DNA of 64,000 bases from Campylobacter sp. W0018. GTDB taxonomy: Bacteria; Campylobacterota; Campylobacteria; Campylobacterales; Campylobacteraceae. Made by a program: the position numbers and the translations under genes. Shown one piece after another: positions 46,661-56,869 of the stretch. How positions within the stretch are numbered: position 1 is the stretch's first letter; each line of letters opens with the position of its first letter. Location: contig JACHTQ010000006.1 of the NCBI GenBank assembly GCA_020135845.1, positions 17,309 to 81,308 of the forward strand. The letters are read 5' to 3'. The notes under the pieces are model-generated. The model searched no databases, had not been told where the DNA came from, and saw only the letters and a list, made by a program, of their open reading frames with translations.

Positions 46661-47367
46661 GAGTTAAAAATTTAAATATAAGTTTTAAAAATAAAATTTT
46701 ACTAAAAAATATTAGCTTTGAACTAAAAAAAGGTCAAGCTTTAGCGGTGCTAGGAGAAAGTGGGGTAGGAAAAAGTTTATTAAGTAAAGCTTTGGTGAGG
46801 CTTTTGGATTCTAAATTTAGTTTAACTGCTGATGAATTTAGCTTCAATGGAGTTGAAATTTTAAAGCTAAAGAAAAATCAACTTAGAGAATTTAGATCTA
46901 AAGTCGCATTAGTGTTGCAAGATAGCGAGTTAAGTTTATATCCTTATATGGACATAGGAAAATTATGCTCTTTTATTTTAAAAACTCATACAAATTTAAA
47001 TCAAAAAGAGTATAAAAAATATGTTTTTTCTTATTTTGAAAAATTGGGTTTTGAAAATTTGGATTTATTATGGCATTCTTATCCTCATGAGTTAAGTGTA
47101 GGGATGGCTAGGAGAGTGGGTTTAGCTTTAGCTTTATTGCACAAGCCAGAAATTTTAATTTGTGATGAGGTAAATGCTTCATTGGATGAAAAAAATAATC
47201 AAAAAATCATTCAAATTTTAAAAGAGCTAAAAAAAGATATTGCTTTGGTTTGTATCACTCATGATTTGCATTTAGTGCATTCTTTGGCTGATGAAATTCT
47301 TCTCATAGAAAAAGATAAAACTAAACTTTATACTTTGGATCAATTTTTAGGAAATATGAATGCTTAA
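46657..47367 (+). CDS. nikW: Nickel ABC transporter ATPase 1
   Basis: A 236-residue ATP-binding subunit. Walker A GESGVGKS at 33-40, signature LSVGMARRVGLA and Walker B EILICDEVNASLD. It starts at TTG within TTGA overlapping the nikX stop. The signature LSVGM differs from the common LSGGQ. Matches Cj1581c. Confidence 0.9.
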   Translation: MRVKNLNISFKNKILLKNISFELKKGQALAVLGESGVGKSLLSKALVRLLDSKFSLTADEFSFNGVEILKLKKNQLREFRSKVALVLQDSELSLYPYMDIGKLCSFILKTHTNLNQKEYKKYVFSYFEKLGFENLDLLWHSYPHELSVGMARRVGLALALLHKPEILICDEVNASLDEKNNQKIIQILKELKKDIALVCITHDLHLVHSLADEILLIEKDKTKLYTLDQFLGNMNA

Positions 47368-48025
47368 AGTACATCATTTGGGTAAATTTTATGAGATAAA
47401 AAAACATTGGTATTTAAAAAAAGAAAGATATACAGTTTTTAAAAATATCAATTTTTCTCTAGAGCAAGGTGAAAATTTAATGATTTTAGGGCAAAGTGGT
47501 TGTGGAAAAACGACTTTGGCAAAAATACTTTGTTTTTTAGAAAATCCAAACGAGGGTGAAGTTTTATATCAAAATCACAATGTACATAAGATCAACAAAG
47601 AAAAACAAAGACTTTTAAGAAAAGAAATGCAATATTGCTTTCAAGATCAAAAAATGGCTTTAAATCCCTATAAAAAAATTAAGAATTTAATACAGGATGG
47701 TTTGGAAAATTTTAATTTAAAAAAGAATGATGAGGTGATTTTTGATTTTTTTGATCGTTTTGGCTTAAAGCGACAAATTTTAGAATGTAAACCTTATGAA
47801 TTAAGCGGCGGAGAAGCTTCTCGTATAGGACTTATCCGCGCTTTAATTTTAAAACCTAAATTATTGATTTTAGATGAAATAACTTCAATGCTTGATGCAA
47901 AAAATTCTAACGAAATTCTTTGTTTTTTAAATCAATACCAGCAAAAATATAATATTTCCTACATTTTTATTACTCATCATAAAAATTTATTTGATAAATT
48001 TAAGTATAAAGAAATCCAATTTTAA
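47360..48025 (+). CDS. nikV: Nickel ABC transporter ATPase 2
   Basis: A 221-residue ATP-binding subunit. Walker A GQSGCGKT at 44-51, signature LSGGEASRIGLI, Walker B LLILDEITSMLD and the H-loop ITHH. Overlaps nikW by 8 bp; last gene of the operon. Shorter than typical NikE/DppF proteins, lacking their C-terminal oligopeptide-transporter extension. Matches Cj1580c. Confidence 0.9.
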   Translation: MLKVHHLGKFYEIKKHWYLKKERYTVFKNINFSLEQGENLMILGQSGCGKTTLAKILCFLENPNEGEVLYQNHNVHKINKEKQRLLRKEMQYCFQDQKMALNPYKKIKNLIQDGLENFNLKKNDEVIFDFFDRFGLKRQILECKPYELSGGEASRIGLIRALILKPKLLILDEITSMLDAKNSNEILCFLNQYQQKYNISYIFITHHKNLFDKFKYKEIQF

Positions 48026-48045
48026 CATAAAATTAATATAATTTT

Positions 48046-48084
48046 TTTTACTCTAAGTTTTAATATAGAAAATTTAGAGTAAAA
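48046..48084. repeat. Long inverted repeat between nik and nuo
   Basis: Perfect 11-bp arms TTTTACTCTAA / TTAGAGTAAAA separated by 17 bp. No T run follows on the plus side, so it is a weak terminator candidate for nikV or a regulatory site for nuo. Confidence 0.55.
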
Positions 48085-48106
48085 TGTTATCCTTTGTGTA
48101 ATAAAA

Positions 48107-48127
48107 TTTTATTGCGAGACAATAAAA
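48107..48127 (+). promoter_or_regulatory. Stem-loop in the nuoA leader region
   Basis: Eight-bp stem TTTTATTG / CAATAAAA with a 5-nt loop CGAGA, about 26 bp before the nuoA ATG and upstream of its AAGGAGAG ribosome site. It could be part of the 5' untranslated RNA; function unknown. Confidence 0.4.
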
Positions 48128-48153
48128 AATGTTTAAATTAAGAAGGAGAGCAA

Positions 48154-48543
48154 ATGTCTCATATAGATGTAGCACACCCTTATTTTGGTATATTTTTAAT
48201 GATAGTGCTTGCTAGTATGATCTTTTTCGGATTAGTTTTTTTAGCTTCAAAAATTGGCAATAATTTTGCTTCAAAAAATCGAAAAAGATTAGGACTTGGA
48301 ATTTATGAATGTGGTCCTATACCTGTTAAACAAGCAAATAAAATTAATTCTCAGTTTTTTATTGTCGCTTTGATATTTATTCTTTTAGATATTGAAGTCG
48401 TATTTTTATTTCCTTGGGCTTTGATTTTTAAAAGCCTAGGATGGTTTGGACTTTTAGAGGTATTAATTTTTATTTTACTTTTAGGAGTAGGTTTTTTATA
48501 TGCATATAAAAAAGGAGCGTTTGCATGGCAGAGCATCAAATAA
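48154..48543 (+). CDS. nuoA: NADH-quinone oxidoreductase-type complex I subunit A
   Basis: A 129-residue membrane subunit with three helices and the conserved YECGPIP motif (about 51-57) and [13 protein letters not shown]. First gene of the 14-gene nuo operon, with an AAGGAGAG ribosome site. Overlaps nuoB by 19 bp. Confidence 0.96.
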   Translation: MSHIDVAHPYFGIFLMIVLASMIFFGLVFLASKIGNNFASKNRKRLGLGIYECGPIPVKQANKINSQFFIVALIFILLDIEVVFLFPWALIFKSLGWFGLLEVLIFILLLGVGFLYAYKKGAFAWQSIK

Positions 48544-49028
48544 ATTATGCTAGCGGTTTACCAGTAGTTTTAACTAGCGTTGATAAGCTTGTTCAGTGGG
48601 GTAGAAGTAACTCTTTATGGGCTTTATCTTATGGTTTGGCGTGCTGTGCTATAGAAATGATGGCAGCAGGGGGTTCAAGATACGATTTTGACCGCTTTGG
48701 AACTATTTTTAGAGCTTCTCCTCGTCATAGTGAAGTGATGATTATCGCAGGAACTTTGAGTAAAAAACACGCTGAATTTACAAGAAGACTTTATGATATG
48801 ATGCCTGAACCTAAGTGGGTTATTTCAATGGGAAGTTGTGCGAATACTGGAGGAATGTTTAATACTTATTCTACGGTGCAAGGAGTGGATCGTATTATAC
48901 CGGTAGATATTTATGTACCAGGTTGTTCTCCTCGTCCTGAAAGTTTTCAATTTGCTTTGATGATTTTGCAAAAAAGAATTCGAAAAGAAAAAGCAAGTCG
49001 TAAAATTGCACCAAAAAGGTTGGTATAA
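48525..49028 (+). CDS. nuoB: Complex I subunit B
   Basis: A 167-residue subunit carrying the N2 [4Fe-4S] cluster, with the tandem cysteines in [10 protein letters not shown] (about 41-42) plus GSCANTGG and YVPGCSPRP. Complete. Overlaps nuoA and is followed 2 bp later by nuoC. Confidence 0.97.
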   Translation: MAEHQINYASGLPVVLTSVDKLVQWGRSNSLWALSYGLACCAIEMMAAGGSRYDFDRFGTIFRASPRHSEVMIIAGTLSKKHAEFTRRLYDMMPEPKWVISMGSCANTGGMFNTYSTVQGVDRIIPVDIYVPGCSPRPESFQFALMILQKRIRKEKASRKIAPKRLV

Positions 49029-49030
49029 AG

Positions 49031-49822
49031 ATGAGAAAATATAGCGATAAAAAAGATGTTCAATTAAAAAATTATTATAAAGATAGATTTTATCATGCTC
49101 CGCATACAACCAAGATTAATGTTGACGAGAGTAAATTTAAACAAGATTATCAAATTTTAAAAGAGCAAATTGGAATTTTAGATTCTTTTATAGAACTTGA
49201 TTTTTGGGTGATTCAAATCAACAAAGAAGACAATATTAAAACCTTGCAAATTCTTAAAAATCTAGGCTATGTATCTTTCACTGAAGCTAGTGCTATTGAT
49301 TTTGTCGCTTCTAGAAATGGTTTTGAAGTTTTCTATCAGCTTTTAAATATTGATAAAAAATTAAGAGTAAGGGTTAAAACTTTTGTAGGTATCAAAGAAA
49401 GATTGCAAAGTGTCACTGGTGTTTTTAAGGGAGCTAATTGGAGTGAGAGAGAAATTTATGACATGTATGGAATATTTATCATCAATCATCCAAATTTAAA
49501 ACGTATTTTGATGCCTGATGATTGGTATGGCCATCCTCTTTTAAAAACCTATCCTTTAAAAGGAGATGAGTTTGCACAATGGTATGAAATTGATAGAATT
49601 TTTGGAAAAGAATATCGTGAAGTTGTTGGACCTGAACAAAGAGATTCTGGCTTTGTGGATGATAAAGATACTCTTAATTTTGCAAGAATTTATCATGAAA
49701 CCGCCAAAGGAGCTAATCCTAAAGAAATATCTTTCAAACAAGAATATCAAGAAGAAGAAGGCGTTGCTTTTGTGAAAAAAGTCAAACGCGATCAAGCAAA
49801 AATTTTAGAGAAAAGGCGTTAA
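49031..49822 (+). CDS. nuoC: Complex I subunit C
   Basis: A 263-residue 30-kDa subunit, separate from NuoD (unlike the fused NuoCD of E. coli). Signature segment [20 protein letters not shown] then [20 protein letters not shown]- and C-terminal charged extensions. 1 bp before nuoD. Confidence 0.96.
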   Translation: MRKYSDKKDVQLKNYYKDRFYHAPHTTKINVDESKFKQDYQILKEQIGILDSFIELDFWVIQINKEDNIKTLQILKNLGYVSFTEASAIDFVASRNGFEVFYQLLNIDKKLRVRVKTFVGIKERLQSVTGVFKGANWSEREIYDMYGIFIINHPNLKRILMPDDWYGHPLLKTYPLKGDEFAQWYEIDRIFGKEYREVVGPEQRDSGFVDDKDTLNFARIYHETAKGANPKEISFKQEYQEEEGVAFVKKVKRDQAKILEKRR

Positions 49823-49823
49823 A

Positions 49824-51050
49824 ATGCAAATTCCTAGCAAGTTAAAACCTTATTATGAAAATATAGCTTTTGAGCAAGAAGATTCAAAAATGATCATCAA
49901 TTTAGGGCCTCAGCACCCTTCAGCGCACGGAAATTTACGTCTTATTTTAGAGCTTGATGGAGAGCAGGTTGTTAAGGCACGTCCAACCATAGGTTATATG
50001 CATCGCGGTATGGAAAAAATGGCTGAAAATATGATCTATCAAGAATTTATTCCTACAACCGATAGGATGGATTATGTTGCAGCTTCTTCAAACAACTATG
50101 CTTATTGTGCTGCAGTTGAAAAATTATGCGGTTTAGAAATTCCACGCAGAGCCCAAGTGATTCGTATGATACTATTAGAACTTAATCGTATAGGATCGCA
50201 TTTGCTTTGGCTTGCAACCCATGCACTCGATATCGGAGCTATGACTGTATTTTTATATTGTTTTAGAGAAAGAGAATATGTTTTAGATTTGATTGAAAAG
50301 TATTGTGGAGCAAGACTTACACATTCTTCAATGAGAATTGGCGGAGTAATGCTTGATTTACCTGAAGGCTTTTTGCAAGAACTTTTAGCCTTTTGCGATA
50401 AATTTCCTAAAGATATCGCTGATTATGAAGCTTTATTGGATGATAATCGAATTTGGCGTTTAAGAACTGAAAATGTCGGCGTGGTAACTAAGGAACAAGT
50501 TTTAAATTGGGGTTGTAGTGGAGTGCTTTTAAGAGGAAGTGGAATTTGCTATGATATACGCAAAGAAGAACCTTACTTGCTATATGATGAAGTGGATTTT
50601 GGTGTGCCTTATGCAACTCAAGGCGATTCTTATGCAAGATATAAAATTTATATGCAAGAATTTAGAGAAAGTCTTAAAATTTTAAGACAATGCGCAGCCC
50701 TTTATAAAGATACACCTCCTGAAATTTTAGCCAATCATCCAGAATATGTTAGCGCTTCAAAAGAGCAAATTTTGACACAAAATTATTCACTCATGCAACA
50801 TTTTGTTTTGGTTACTCAAGGCTTAAAGCCTCCAAAAGGCGAAGTTTATGTGCCTACTGAAAGTCCAAAAGGCGAGTTAGGATTTTTTATCCATAGTGAT
50901 GGAAGCGGAAGACCTTATCGTTTAAAAGCTAGAACTCCTAGTTATTGGCATTGTTCTTTTTTTGAAGAAATGTTAGTGGGAACGTATTTAGCGGATGTGG
51001 TTGCGATCATGGGTAATGTAAATATAGTTTTAGGTGAGATTGATCGATGA
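49824..51050 (+). CDS. nuoD: Complex I subunit D
   Basis: A 408-residue 49-kDa subunit lining the quinone site. [20 protein letters not shown] and [17 protein letters not shown] are hallmark sequences. Overlaps the next small gene by 4 bp. Confidence 0.97.
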   Translation: MQIPSKLKPYYENIAFEQEDSKMIINLGPQHPSAHGNLRLILELDGEQVVKARPTIGYMHRGMEKMAENMIYQEFIPTTDRMDYVAASSNNYAYCAAVEKLCGLEIPRRAQVIRMILLELNRIGSHLLWLATHALDIGAMTVFLYCFREREYVLDLIEKYCGARLTHSSMRIGGVMLDLPEGFLQELLAFCDKFPKDIADYEALLDDNRIWRLRTENVGVVTKEQVLNWGCSGVLLRGSGICYDIRKEEPYLLYDEVDFGVPYATQGDSYARYKIYMQEFRESLKILRQCAALYKDTPPEILANHPEYVSASKEQILTQNYSLMQHFVLVTQGLKPPKGEVYVPTESPKGELGFFIHSDGSGRPYRLKARTPSYWHCSFFEEMLVGTYLADVVAIMGNVNIVLGEIDR

Positions 51051-51274
51051 GAAGGGTAGATTTAAGAAAGAGCAAAGCGCTCTTTGAGGATTTAGCACAG
51101 ACTATTAAAGAGGCTAAGGTAGGGGAAGTATTGGTGATTCTTTTTGAAATCGGTGATTTTTCTGCTGTAGAAAAAAGTTTTTCTTTTGTAAAAGAAAATG
51201 GATGTGAACTTCTTAATTCTTTAAAATTCAATCAAGTCGATTGGACTATCGTTATAAAAAAGGAAAGTGTATGA
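51047..51274 (+). CDS. Small protein in the nuoE position (Cj1575c-like)
   Basis: A 75-residue protein with no cysteines of the [2Fe-2S] NuoE type; only one cysteine is present. Mixed alpha/beta pattern ([20 protein letters not shown]). It occupies the place of nuoE and matches Cj1575c, which with Cj1574c replaces the NADH-input module. Established work on C. jejuni shows that its complex I does not use NADH and takes electrons from flavodoxin. ATGA overlap with the next gene. Confidence 0.85.
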   Translation: MRRVDLRKSKALFEDLAQTIKEAKVGEVLVILFEIGDFSAVEKSFSFVKENGCELLNSLKFNQVDWTIVIKKESV

Positions 51275-51963
51275 TTTATGAAAAGGCACTTTGTTTTTTA
51301 GATATGCCAAGCATTAAAAATAAAGATTTATGCACAAGAATTCAAGGCGAGAATATTAATATTTCTTGCTTAGAGGATAAGTTTTTAAAAGCTAAATTTT
51401 ACAAATGTGAAATTGCAAGTTTGAGTTTTGTTTTAGCCTTGCTTTGTAAAATGAGCGATGAAAATGCTTTTCAAGATTTAGATGAAGGTTATTTAAGTGC
51501 TGAATCTTGTTTTGGAGAAGAAGAAGCAAGCGATACATTGGATTTTTTAAAAATGGCAAAATATTTAATCATAGATAAAAATATTGATTTATACAAAGAC
51601 AGCGAAAATATAAAATATTTTTTAAATTTTTTAAGCCAAAAGTATCAGCTTAAAATTTTAGACAGCAATGAAAAAGAATGCCATTTTGAAAATGCAAAAT
51701 TTAATCCTTTAAAAGAATTAGATAATTACGATGGATTGGTGCTTTTTAAGGCTGATTTGGATGACAATAATTTACATTGCTCGAAGCAATTTTTACAAAT
51801 TTCAAAATGCAAAGATCAAAGCGAAGTAGAAATTTTAGCCAAAGATTTCAATCTTAAAACCACACTTTGTTTAGATGAAAATTTACAAGGCACTATCGGT
51901 TTTTTAAATCATGAAAATTTTGGTTTTGATTTTACTCAAATTCGCATAAAGGAAGCAAAATGA
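51271..51963 (+). CDS. Protein in the nuoF position (Cj1574c-like)
   Basis: A 230-residue protein (from the ATG at 51271 behind AAAAGGAA) with no FMN/NADH or [4Fe-4S] motif of NuoF. It occupies the position of nuoF and overlaps nuoG by 4 bp. Believed, from work on C. jejuni, to connect complex I with a flavodoxin donor. Contains scattered cysteines without a clear cluster pattern. A TTG at 51241 extends the frame but overlaps the previous gene. Confidence 0.85.
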   Translation: MIYEKALCFLDMPSIKNKDLCTRIQGENINISCLEDKFLKAKFYKCEIASLSFVLALLCKMSDENAFQDLDEGYLSAESCFGEEEASDTLDFLKMAKYLIIDKNIDLYKDSENIKYFLNFLSQKYQLKILDSNEKECHFENAKFNPLKELDNYDGLVLFKADLDDNNLHCSKQFLQISKCKDQSEVEILAKDFNLKTTLCLDENLQGTIGFLNHENFGFDFTQIRIKEAK

Positions 51964-54422
51964 CAGTTAAAATAAATGGTATAGATTGCGCCTTTGAAGA
52001 AGGCGAATATATCCTTAACATAGCAAGAAGAAATGATATTTTTATTCCTGCAATTTGTTATTTGACCGGTTGTAGCCCTACTTTAGCGTGTCGTATGTGT
52101 ATGGTAGAGGCTGATGGTAAAAAGGTTTATTCTTGCAATACCAAAGCAAAAGATGGTATGGTTGTAGAAAGTGATTTGCAAAATTTATGGGATGAGAGAA
52201 ATGAGATTATGCAAGCTTATTGTATCAATCACCCATTAGAGTGTGGAGTTTGTGATAAATCCGGTGAATGCGAGCTTCAAAATTTCACACACAAATCAAG
52301 AGTAAATGTGCAAAGACATTGGATAAAAGACACTCATAAACCACATAAACATTGGGGGATGATTAATTATGATCCAGCTCTTTGTATAGTTTGCGAACGC
52401 TGTGTTACAGTTTGTAAGGATAAGATCGGTGAAAGTGCTTTAAAAACTGTTCCACGTGGAGGAGATGCTGTAGATACTGGTTTCAAAGAAACAATGGGCA
52501 AGGATGCTTATGCAATTTGGACAAAATTCCAAAAAAATTTAATCGGTCCATCTAATGGCGAAAGTTTAAATTGTTCTTTTTGTGGAGAATGTACAAGCGT
52601 ATGTCCAACAGGAGCTTTGATCGGATCAAAATTTCAATACAGCTCTAATGCTTGGGAGCTTACAAGAATCCCAGCAGCAAATCCTCATTCTAGTGATTGT
52701 GAGCTTATGTATTATGATATCAAACAAAGTGGAATTAGCAATCAAAAACCTAAAATTTATCGCGTGAGTAATGACTTTGCTTTTGCAACTTTAAATAAAG
52801 CAGCAAGATTTGGTTTTGATACTGAAAATGAAGCTATAAAAGACGAAAAAACTTTCAATGAACTTGTAGCACTTTTTGAAAAAAATGAAATTAAAAATAT
52901 TAAATTCAATAGCTTTATAACCAATGAAGAAGCTTTGATTTTGCAAAATTTAAAACATAAATTTAATCTTAATCTTATCAATGAAGAAGCTTTAAAATTC
53001 AAAGAATTTCTTAATGAATTTATAGAAAATTCGGGAGAAATGTATAATGCTGTAAGTGATGATATCACTAAGAGCGATTTTTTAGTGGTTTTAGGAACTT
53101 TATTAAGATATGATGCGCCAACTTTAAGTTACAAAGTTAACAATTCTTTAGTGATGAATAAAGGAGCAGGGCTTTATTTTCATCCTATAGGAGATTTGGG
53201 TGTTGAAAAATATTCCAAGAATTTTCTTTCATGTGTCCATAAAAGTGGAAATGAAGAGCAAATTTTATATTTCTTACTTCAAAAATTTACAACAGATGAA
53301 AGCATTAAGGCTCATTTAGCTGAATTTTTTGTTAAAGAAAATAAAGAAATTGAGGAAACAATCAATGAAGAAGTGATTGAAAAAGTTATAGAAAAAGATG
53401 AAGAAGGCAATGAGATCGAAAAAGAAGTGAAAAAAATTGTTTCAAAAAAAGTAAAAAAGAATATAGAAGCACAACGTTCTGCTTTTGCTAAAAATTTAGG
53501 TTTAGATGAAGATAAGCTTGAGGATTTATTGCTTAAAAAGTCTAAATTTACTCTTGTAGTTGGTAGCGATTTTTACTTCCATCATGATGCTAAAAAACTT
53601 GCTAAGTTATTAGCACTGATACAAACAAGCACTCCTTTTAAAGTTTTTCTAAATCCTACACATACTAATACTTTAGGTGTAGCGATGATTTGTGATTTAA
53701 GTGCTGATAAAGCAGAAGGTAAAACTTTGGGTTATAATGAAAAAGGAGATTTTACATTTTCTTATGAGGAACACGCTGATTTAGCAAGTTCTAGTTTAAA
53801 TCAGCAAGAAGGAACATTTTTAAATTACGATAAAAGAGTGGTTCCAACAAACGCTGCTTTAGAATTTGGCGGATATTATTTAAATGATCTAGCTAATGCT
53901 TTAGGGTTTGATCAAGAATATACCATTGATTATACAAAGAGACTTCCTATGGATAAAGGTTTCTCTCCTATTGAATTTGATAATTTGGAAAATTATTACA
54001 CCAATGGCGGAGAATGCAAAAGGGGTTATCAGCTTAATTTAGATTGTTTTAAGAAAAACGCTAAGAAAGAATTTTTAGCTCCAAATTCCAATACTTTAGA
54101 GCCAAAAGATAATGATATTTTACTTTATAGTGCAAATCCTAGTTATCAATTTGGTAGATTTTCAAATCGTGCAAGTGCGATCAATGAAGCAATATTTATT
54201 GGAATCAGTGAAAATTTAGCCAATGAAAGAAATTTAAAAGATAAAGATTTAGTAAAAATTACAATCAATAATAAAGAAATAAGCTTAAGTGTGCGTATAG
54301 ACAAGGATATAAAAAATGGAGCTTATTTGCCATATTTTGATGAAAAGATAGATACTTTGAGCTTTTTCGATCAAAGATTTGTTTTAGCACAAATACAAAA
54401 AATAGGAGCAAACAATGAGTGA
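51960..54422 (+). CDS. nuoG: Complex I subunit G
   Basis: An 820-residue iron-sulfur subunit. N-terminal [2Fe-2S] domain with CYLTGCSPTLACRMC (about 34-48), the CGVCDKSGECELQ segment near 94-106, then two ferredoxin motifs CIVCERCVTVC and CSFCGECTSVCP. The molybdopterin-oxidoreductase-like part follows but is divergent and carries a Lys/Glu-rich insert at about 458-503 (for example EKVIEKDEEGNEIEKEVKK). Overlaps nuoH by 8 bp. The insert is hydrophilic and probably disordered or coiled. Confidence 0.94.
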   Translation: MTVKINGIDCAFEEGEYILNIARRNDIFIPAICYLTGCSPTLACRMCMVEADGKKVYSCNTKAKDGMVVESDLQNLWDERNEIMQAYCINHPLECGVCDKSGECELQNFTHKSRVNVQRHWIKDTHKPHKHWGMINYDPALCIVCERCVTVCKDKIGESALKTVPRGGDAVDTGFKETMGKDAYAIWTKFQKNLIGPSNGESLNCSFCGECTSVCPTGALIGSKFQYSSNAWELTRIPAANPHSSDCELMYYDIKQSGISNQKPKIYRVSNDFAFATLNKAARFGFDTENEAIKDEKTFNELVALFEKNEIKNIKFNSFITNEEALILQNLKHKFNLNLINEEALKFKEFLNEFIENSGEMYNAVSDDITKSDFLVVLGTLLRYDAPTLSYKVNNSLVMNKGAGLYFHPIGDLGVEKYSKNFLSCVHKSGNEEQILYFLLQKFTTDESIKAHLAEFFVKENKEIEETINEEVIEKVIEKDEEGNEIEKEVKKIVSKKVKKNIEAQRSAFAKNLGLDEDKLEDLLLKKSKFTLVVGSDFYFHHDAKKLAKLLALIQTSTPFKVFLNPTHTNTLGVAMICDLSADKAEGKTLGYNEKGDFTFSYEEHADLASSSLNQQEGTFLNYDKRVVPTNAALEFGGYYLNDLANALGFDQEYTIDYTKRLPMDKGFSPIEFDNLENYYTNGGECKRGYQLNLDCFKKNAKKEFLAPNSNTLEPKDNDILLYSANPSYQFGRFSNRASAINEAIFIGISENLANERNLKDKDLVKITINNKEISLSVRIDKDIKNGAYLPYFDEKIDTLSFFDQRFVLAQIQKIGANNE

Positions 54423-55413
54423 TTTTGCTTTTTTTGTTTTAGTAACTTTAATAAAATGCGTTATTGTAGTTGCATTTTTTGCGACTTTGGCAGGACTTGC
54501 AACCTATGCTGAAAGAAAAGTTTTGGCATATTTTCAACGTCGTATAGGGCCTGATATGGTGGGGCCTTTTGGGCTTATACAACTTGTTGCTGATATGATC
54601 AAGCTTTTCACAAAAGAGGATATTATTCCTTATAGTTCTCAAAAAATTATTTTTGCAATAGCGCCTCTTTTATCTGCTATTTGTGCTTTTGTTTCTTTAG
54701 CGGCTATTCCGATGTTACCTGAATTTACGCTCTTTGGGCATATTGTTCAGCCTTTAATTTCTGATATTAATGTGGCTTTACTTTTTGTTATAGGAACTTC
54801 TGGACTTTGTTTTTATGCGGTATTTTTAGGCGGGCTTTCAAGTAATAACAAATGGTCTATTTTAGGTGCCGCAAGAGGACTTGTAGCTATCATTTCTTAT
54901 GAAAGCGTTGGAGCTTTGGCTTTAATGGCTATTGTGATGCTTGTAGGTTCTTTTTCTTTGGTGGATATTAACAATTATCAAAACGATGGAATTTTATCTT
55001 GGCTTATTTTTAAACAACCTTTAGCTTTTATACTTTTTGTTATAGCTCTTTTTATCGAAACTAATAGAACTCCACTTTGTCTAACAGAAAACGATGCTGA
55101 AATCGTTGCTGGTTATGGAACAGAATATTCCGGACTTCGTTGGGGTATGTTTTTCATCGGTGAATATGCTAGTATGATAGCGGGTGCTATTTTAATTTCT
55201 TTGTTATTTTTAGGAGGTTTTAATAGTTTTTGGATTATTCCTGGTTGGATTATGATGATCTTAAAATCAGCATTTATTTTCTTTTGGTATTTTTGGGCTA
55301 GAGCTGCTTTTCCTCAATTGCGTCCTGATCAGGTAATGAGAATGTGTTATTTAATTTTAATTCCTTTGGCAGTTTTAAATCTTTTAATTACAGCCTTAGC
55401 GGTGCTTTTATAG
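54415..55413 (+). CDS. nuoH: Complex I subunit H
   Basis: A 332-residue membrane subunit with eight or more helices, forming the quinone tunnel with NuoB and NuoD. AYFQRRIGPDMVGPFGLIQ and ETNRTPLCLTENDAEIVAGY are conserved signatures. In many bacteria the second reads ETNRxPFDLxExExE; here LCLTENDAE. Confidence 0.96.
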   Translation: MSDFAFFVLVTLIKCVIVVAFFATLAGLATYAERKVLAYFQRRIGPDMVGPFGLIQLVADMIKLFTKEDIIPYSSQKIIFAIAPLLSAICAFVSLAAIPMLPEFTLFGHIVQPLISDINVALLFVIGTSGLCFYAVFLGGLSSNNKWSILGAARGLVAIISYESVGALALMAIVMLVGSFSLVDINNYQNDGILSWLIFKQPLAFILFVIALFIETNRTPLCLTENDAEIVAGYGTEYSGLRWGMFFIGEYASMIAGAILISLLFLGGFNSFWIIPGWIMMILKSAFIFFWYFWARAAFPQLRPDQVMRMCYLILIPLAVLNLLITALAVLL

Positions 55414-55421
55414 GAGTTTAA

Positions 55422-56063
55422 ATGAGAAATTATTATTTGGTTGATGAAAAAAGAAAAACGCCTGTTACAACATGGCAAAAAATTTTACAAGCCTTAAGAA
55501 GGAGTATCAAGCTCGAGCTTTTCGTGGGTTTATGGGTGGTGATGCGTGAAATGCTTAAAAGAAATAACAGTGCAACCATAAAATATCCTTTAGAAAAACT
55601 CCAACTCGATAATCGTTATCGTGCAGTACATAGACTTATGCGTTTTATAGAAAGTGAAAATGAAAGATGTATAGGTTGTGGACTTTGTGAAAAAATTTGC
55701 ATCAGTAATTGTATAAGAATGGAGACTTCCTTAGACAAAGATGGACGCAAAAAAGTAAATAATTATAGTATTAATTTAGGGCGTTGTATTTATTGTGGAT
55801 TTTGCGCTGAAGTGTGTCCAGAACTTGCTATAGTTCATGGTTTAGAATACGAAAACGCAGCAGAGCAAAGATCTTATTTTGGTTATAAGCAAGATTTTTT
55901 AACTCCTATTGATAAATTAAAACAGCAAGTAGAATTTGAAGGGGCTGGAAGTCTAAGAAAAGATGCTGATTTATTGGTTAAGAAAACTCCAAACTATTAT
56001 GATGCAATGCAAAATAAAGCCTTAGAAACTCAAGGTCAAGATTCACAAGGAGAAGTCAAATGA
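55422..56063 (+). CDS. nuoI: Complex I subunit I
   Basis: A 213-residue subunit with two [4Fe-4S] ferredoxin motifs, [15 protein letters not shown] and [13 protein letters not shown]. The long basic N-terminal and polar C-terminal extensions are group-typical. Overlaps nuoJ by 4 bp. Confidence 0.96.
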   Translation: MRNYYLVDEKRKTPVTTWQKILQALRRSIKLELFVGLWVVMREMLKRNNSATIKYPLEKLQLDNRYRAVHRLMRFIESENERCIGCGLCEKICISNCIRMETSLDKDGRKKVNNYSINLGRCIYCGFCAEVCPELAIVHGLEYENAAEQRSYFGYKQDFLTPIDKLKQQVEFEGAGSLRKDADLLVKKTPNYYDAMQNKALETQGQDSQGEVK

Positions 56064-56578
56064 TAGAAACTTTAGCCTTTGTATTTTTTAGTATATTTGT
56101 CTTAGGATTTTTTTTAATAGCGGTTTTAAGCAAAACTATGCTTTATTCTCTTTCAGCTTTAGCTGGAGGAATGGTATTTTTATCGGGATTTTATTTTTTA
56201 TTGGATGCAGATTTTTTGGGCGCAATACAAATCATCGTTTATGGTGGAGCCGTACTTGGAATTTATAGTTTTGCTATGATGTTTTTTGATGCTTCTAAAG
56301 AATTTAAAGAAAAAATTAGATCTAAAAAAAGTTTTTTTGTTTTGATATTTTTAAGCGCCATTTTTCTTTTATTTGCTATTTTAGGTTTTAAATATCAAAA
56401 TGTAAAAACAGATCTACCTTTGCAAGATTTAACTTTATTTGATAATAATCAGCAACTTGCTTTGCAGGTTTTCTCAAAATATCTTCTAGGCTTTGAATTT
56501 ATAGCTATATTACTCTTGATTGCTCTTGTTTGTGCCATAGTGCTTACCCACAAAGAGCTTTTAAAGGAAAAACAATGA
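56060..56578 (+). CDS. nuoJ: Complex I subunit J
   Basis: A 172-residue membrane subunit with five helices; [21 protein letters not shown] is the conserved central helix region. Overlaps nuoK as ATGA. Confidence 0.95.
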   Translation: MIETLAFVFFSIFVLGFFLIAVLSKTMLYSLSALAGGMVFLSGFYFLLDADFLGAIQIIVYGGAVLGIYSFAMMFFDASKEFKEKIRSKKSFFVLIFLSAIFLLFAILGFKYQNVKTDLPLQDLTLFDNNQQLALQVFSKYLLGFEFIAILLLIALVCAIVLTHKELLKEKQ

Positions 56579-56868
56579 TAGAAAAATATTTTTTTATAGC
56601 CATTCTAATGTTTGTGGTTGGACTTATTGGAATTTTAAAAAGACAAAATCTTATTATGTTATTTATTTCAAGTGAAATTTTGCTAAACGCTGCAAATTTA
56701 GCTTTAGTAGCGGCTTCAAAAATGCATCAAGATTTAAATGGTCAAGTTTTTGCACTTTTTATCATAGGCATTGCAGCTTGTGAAGTTGCTGTTGGGGTAG
56801 CTTTGTGTGTGCTTTGGTATAGAAAAAATGGCACATTAGAATTAAAAAGTTTAAAAGAGGAGGCTTAG
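56575..56868 (+). CDS. nuoK: Complex I subunit K
   Basis: A 97-residue membrane subunit with three helices and the membrane glutamates in SSEILLNAANLALVA and ACEVAVGVAL. I use the ATG at 56575 overlapping the nuoJ stop; an upstream frame extension has no family resemblance. Confidence 0.95.
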   Translation: MIEKYFFIAILMFVVGLIGILKRQNLIMLFISSEILLNAANLALVAASKMHQDLNGQVFALFIIGIAACEVAVGVALCVLWYRKNGTLELKSLKEEA

Positions 56869-56869
56869 T

